This document shows positions 63,431 through 64,000 of a stretch of 64,000 bases of DNA, piece by piece. The notes beneath the pieces are model-generated. The model saw only the letters and a program-made list of their open reading frames with translations, was not told where the DNA came from and ran no database searches. Origin of the DNA: Alligator mississippiensis (lineage: Eukaryota; Chordata; Crocodylia; Alligatoridae). Position 1 is the stretch's first letter; every line of letters starts with the position of its first letter. The DNA lies in NCBI RefSeq assembly GCF_030867095.1, contig NC_081831.1:21614001-21678000 (forward strand), in the 5' to 3' direction. The translations under genes and the position numbers were made by a program.

Positions 63431-64000
63431 CCCACATTTTCCTTTATCTTCCCCTTGTTACTGACATACTTGTAGAAACCTCTTGCTACCCCTTACACTG
63501 AGCAATAAAACTCATTTCAGAAGTGCAGAGGTAATATTAAAAATATATAATTGATAAATACTCCCACAAATTAGCATATTCATTAGATTTTGAACACAAA
63601 CATTTTGAAATTCATAAGTAATCCACCCAAAATAACTAACATTGCCAAAGTTATTATTTCCTAGCATTACAATATATGGTAGGCAATCCATAAGAATGGC
63701 TCAAAGATAGCAAGTTTACTAACCAATTGATCCAGGTGGCTCAGACAGCTCCACATCACCATCTTCAAATTCACTGCTTTCTGAGAAACATTTTTCATAA
63801 CGTTACTTCATTCAGGCCACCAGGCCTTGCATCTCTTTGTTGCACTGTTTCATTTGGCATGTGTTCCTCTATTTTTCCCCCACTGGGACAGGAATTTCTT
63901 GAAAATATTCCTAACTAAGGTCTTTTTTGTGATCTGCAGCCATGGCAGTTTCCAGGTGTGGAAATCAAGACTAAAGTACGTTCCACAAAATGCTATTCCT

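Larger units (their letters stand above)
61150..64000 (-). pseudogene. hAT-superfamily transposase pseudogene (BED finger + DUF659), partial
   Basis: On the - strand a BED-type zinc finger lies at about 63765-63900: CQMKQCNKEMQGL... then YEKCFSE, with two stops. It is followed by an acidic stretch ending at a GT donor (63722). After a stretch carrying a CR1 tail and a MITE, an acceptor TTTGTTATAG precedes 62505. The reading resumes SSLDIRNYECPSSSMSAAIE, then VQQDNVDEKIAQFTYATNSP, PPSGTDIAGRLLDTAYEMEI, and LDGWSN with a frameshift to NDPVICGCETTEDRVVYLTG: the DUF659/hAT catalytic neighbourhood. At least four frameshifts or stops. The upstream end leaves the window. Confidence 0.75.

Noticed and set aside
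1-64000. tRNA, rRNA, CRISPR array, bacterial operon or phage features
   Set aside because: None seen. Intron-containing genes, CR1 LINEs and microsatellites fix the window as vertebrate nuclear DNA.

Overview
This is a vertebrate nuclear genome window, most likely from a crocodilian and less likely a turtle. The evidence is dense CR1 LINE fragments carrying the archosaur/turtle-type 3' tail, together with many small hAT-type DNA transposons that keep target-site duplications. Birds rarely carry that many DNA transposons. The species call is inference.

Two real protein genes are present, tail to tail. On the + strand, the last coding exon of MYH10 (non-muscle myosin heavy chain IIB) occupies 5144-5288, followed by its 3' UTR to a poly(A) signal near 6848. 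Everything left of 5143 is its last intron. On the - strand is the complete coding region of NDEL1 (nudE-like 1, a LIS1/dynein regulator): eight coding exons from the start codon at 46521 down to the stop at 9684. All splice junctions are GT-AG and the phases are consistent, giving a 344-residue protein. The same MYH10/NDEL1 arrangement is found on human 17p13.1. No non-coding first exon or CpG-island promoter of NDEL1 could be identified right of 46534.

The rest is introns and flanks filled with transposable elements. CR1 copies lie at 1-2560, 16.4, 22.5, 27-29, 35-38, 40.8-42.4 and 54.6-56.2 kb. A CR1-unrelated LINE 3' end lies at 31.2-31.8 kb, and an RTE-like LINE that has lost its catalytic domain at 50.9-52.6 kb. 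A Ty3/gypsy remnant at 32.7-33.9 kb has integrase upstream of reverse transcriptase. Penelope-like repeats with hammerhead-ribozyme-like cores lie at 7.5, 14.1-14.8 and 18.4 kb. Two GC-rich fold-back elements with arms of several hundred bp lie at 42.8-43.9 and 57.6-58.4 kb. Many non-autonomous hAT elements have 8-bp duplications. A decayed BED-finger/DUF659 hAT transposase with a putative intron lies at 61.2-64.0 kb on the - strand.

No tRNA, rRNA, CRISPR or prokaryote-type operon was seen. Nearly all other open frames are short chance frames or lie inside repeats. The most unusual structures are the hammerhead-like Penelope copies, the fold-back pair and the IN-before-RT gypsy remnant.
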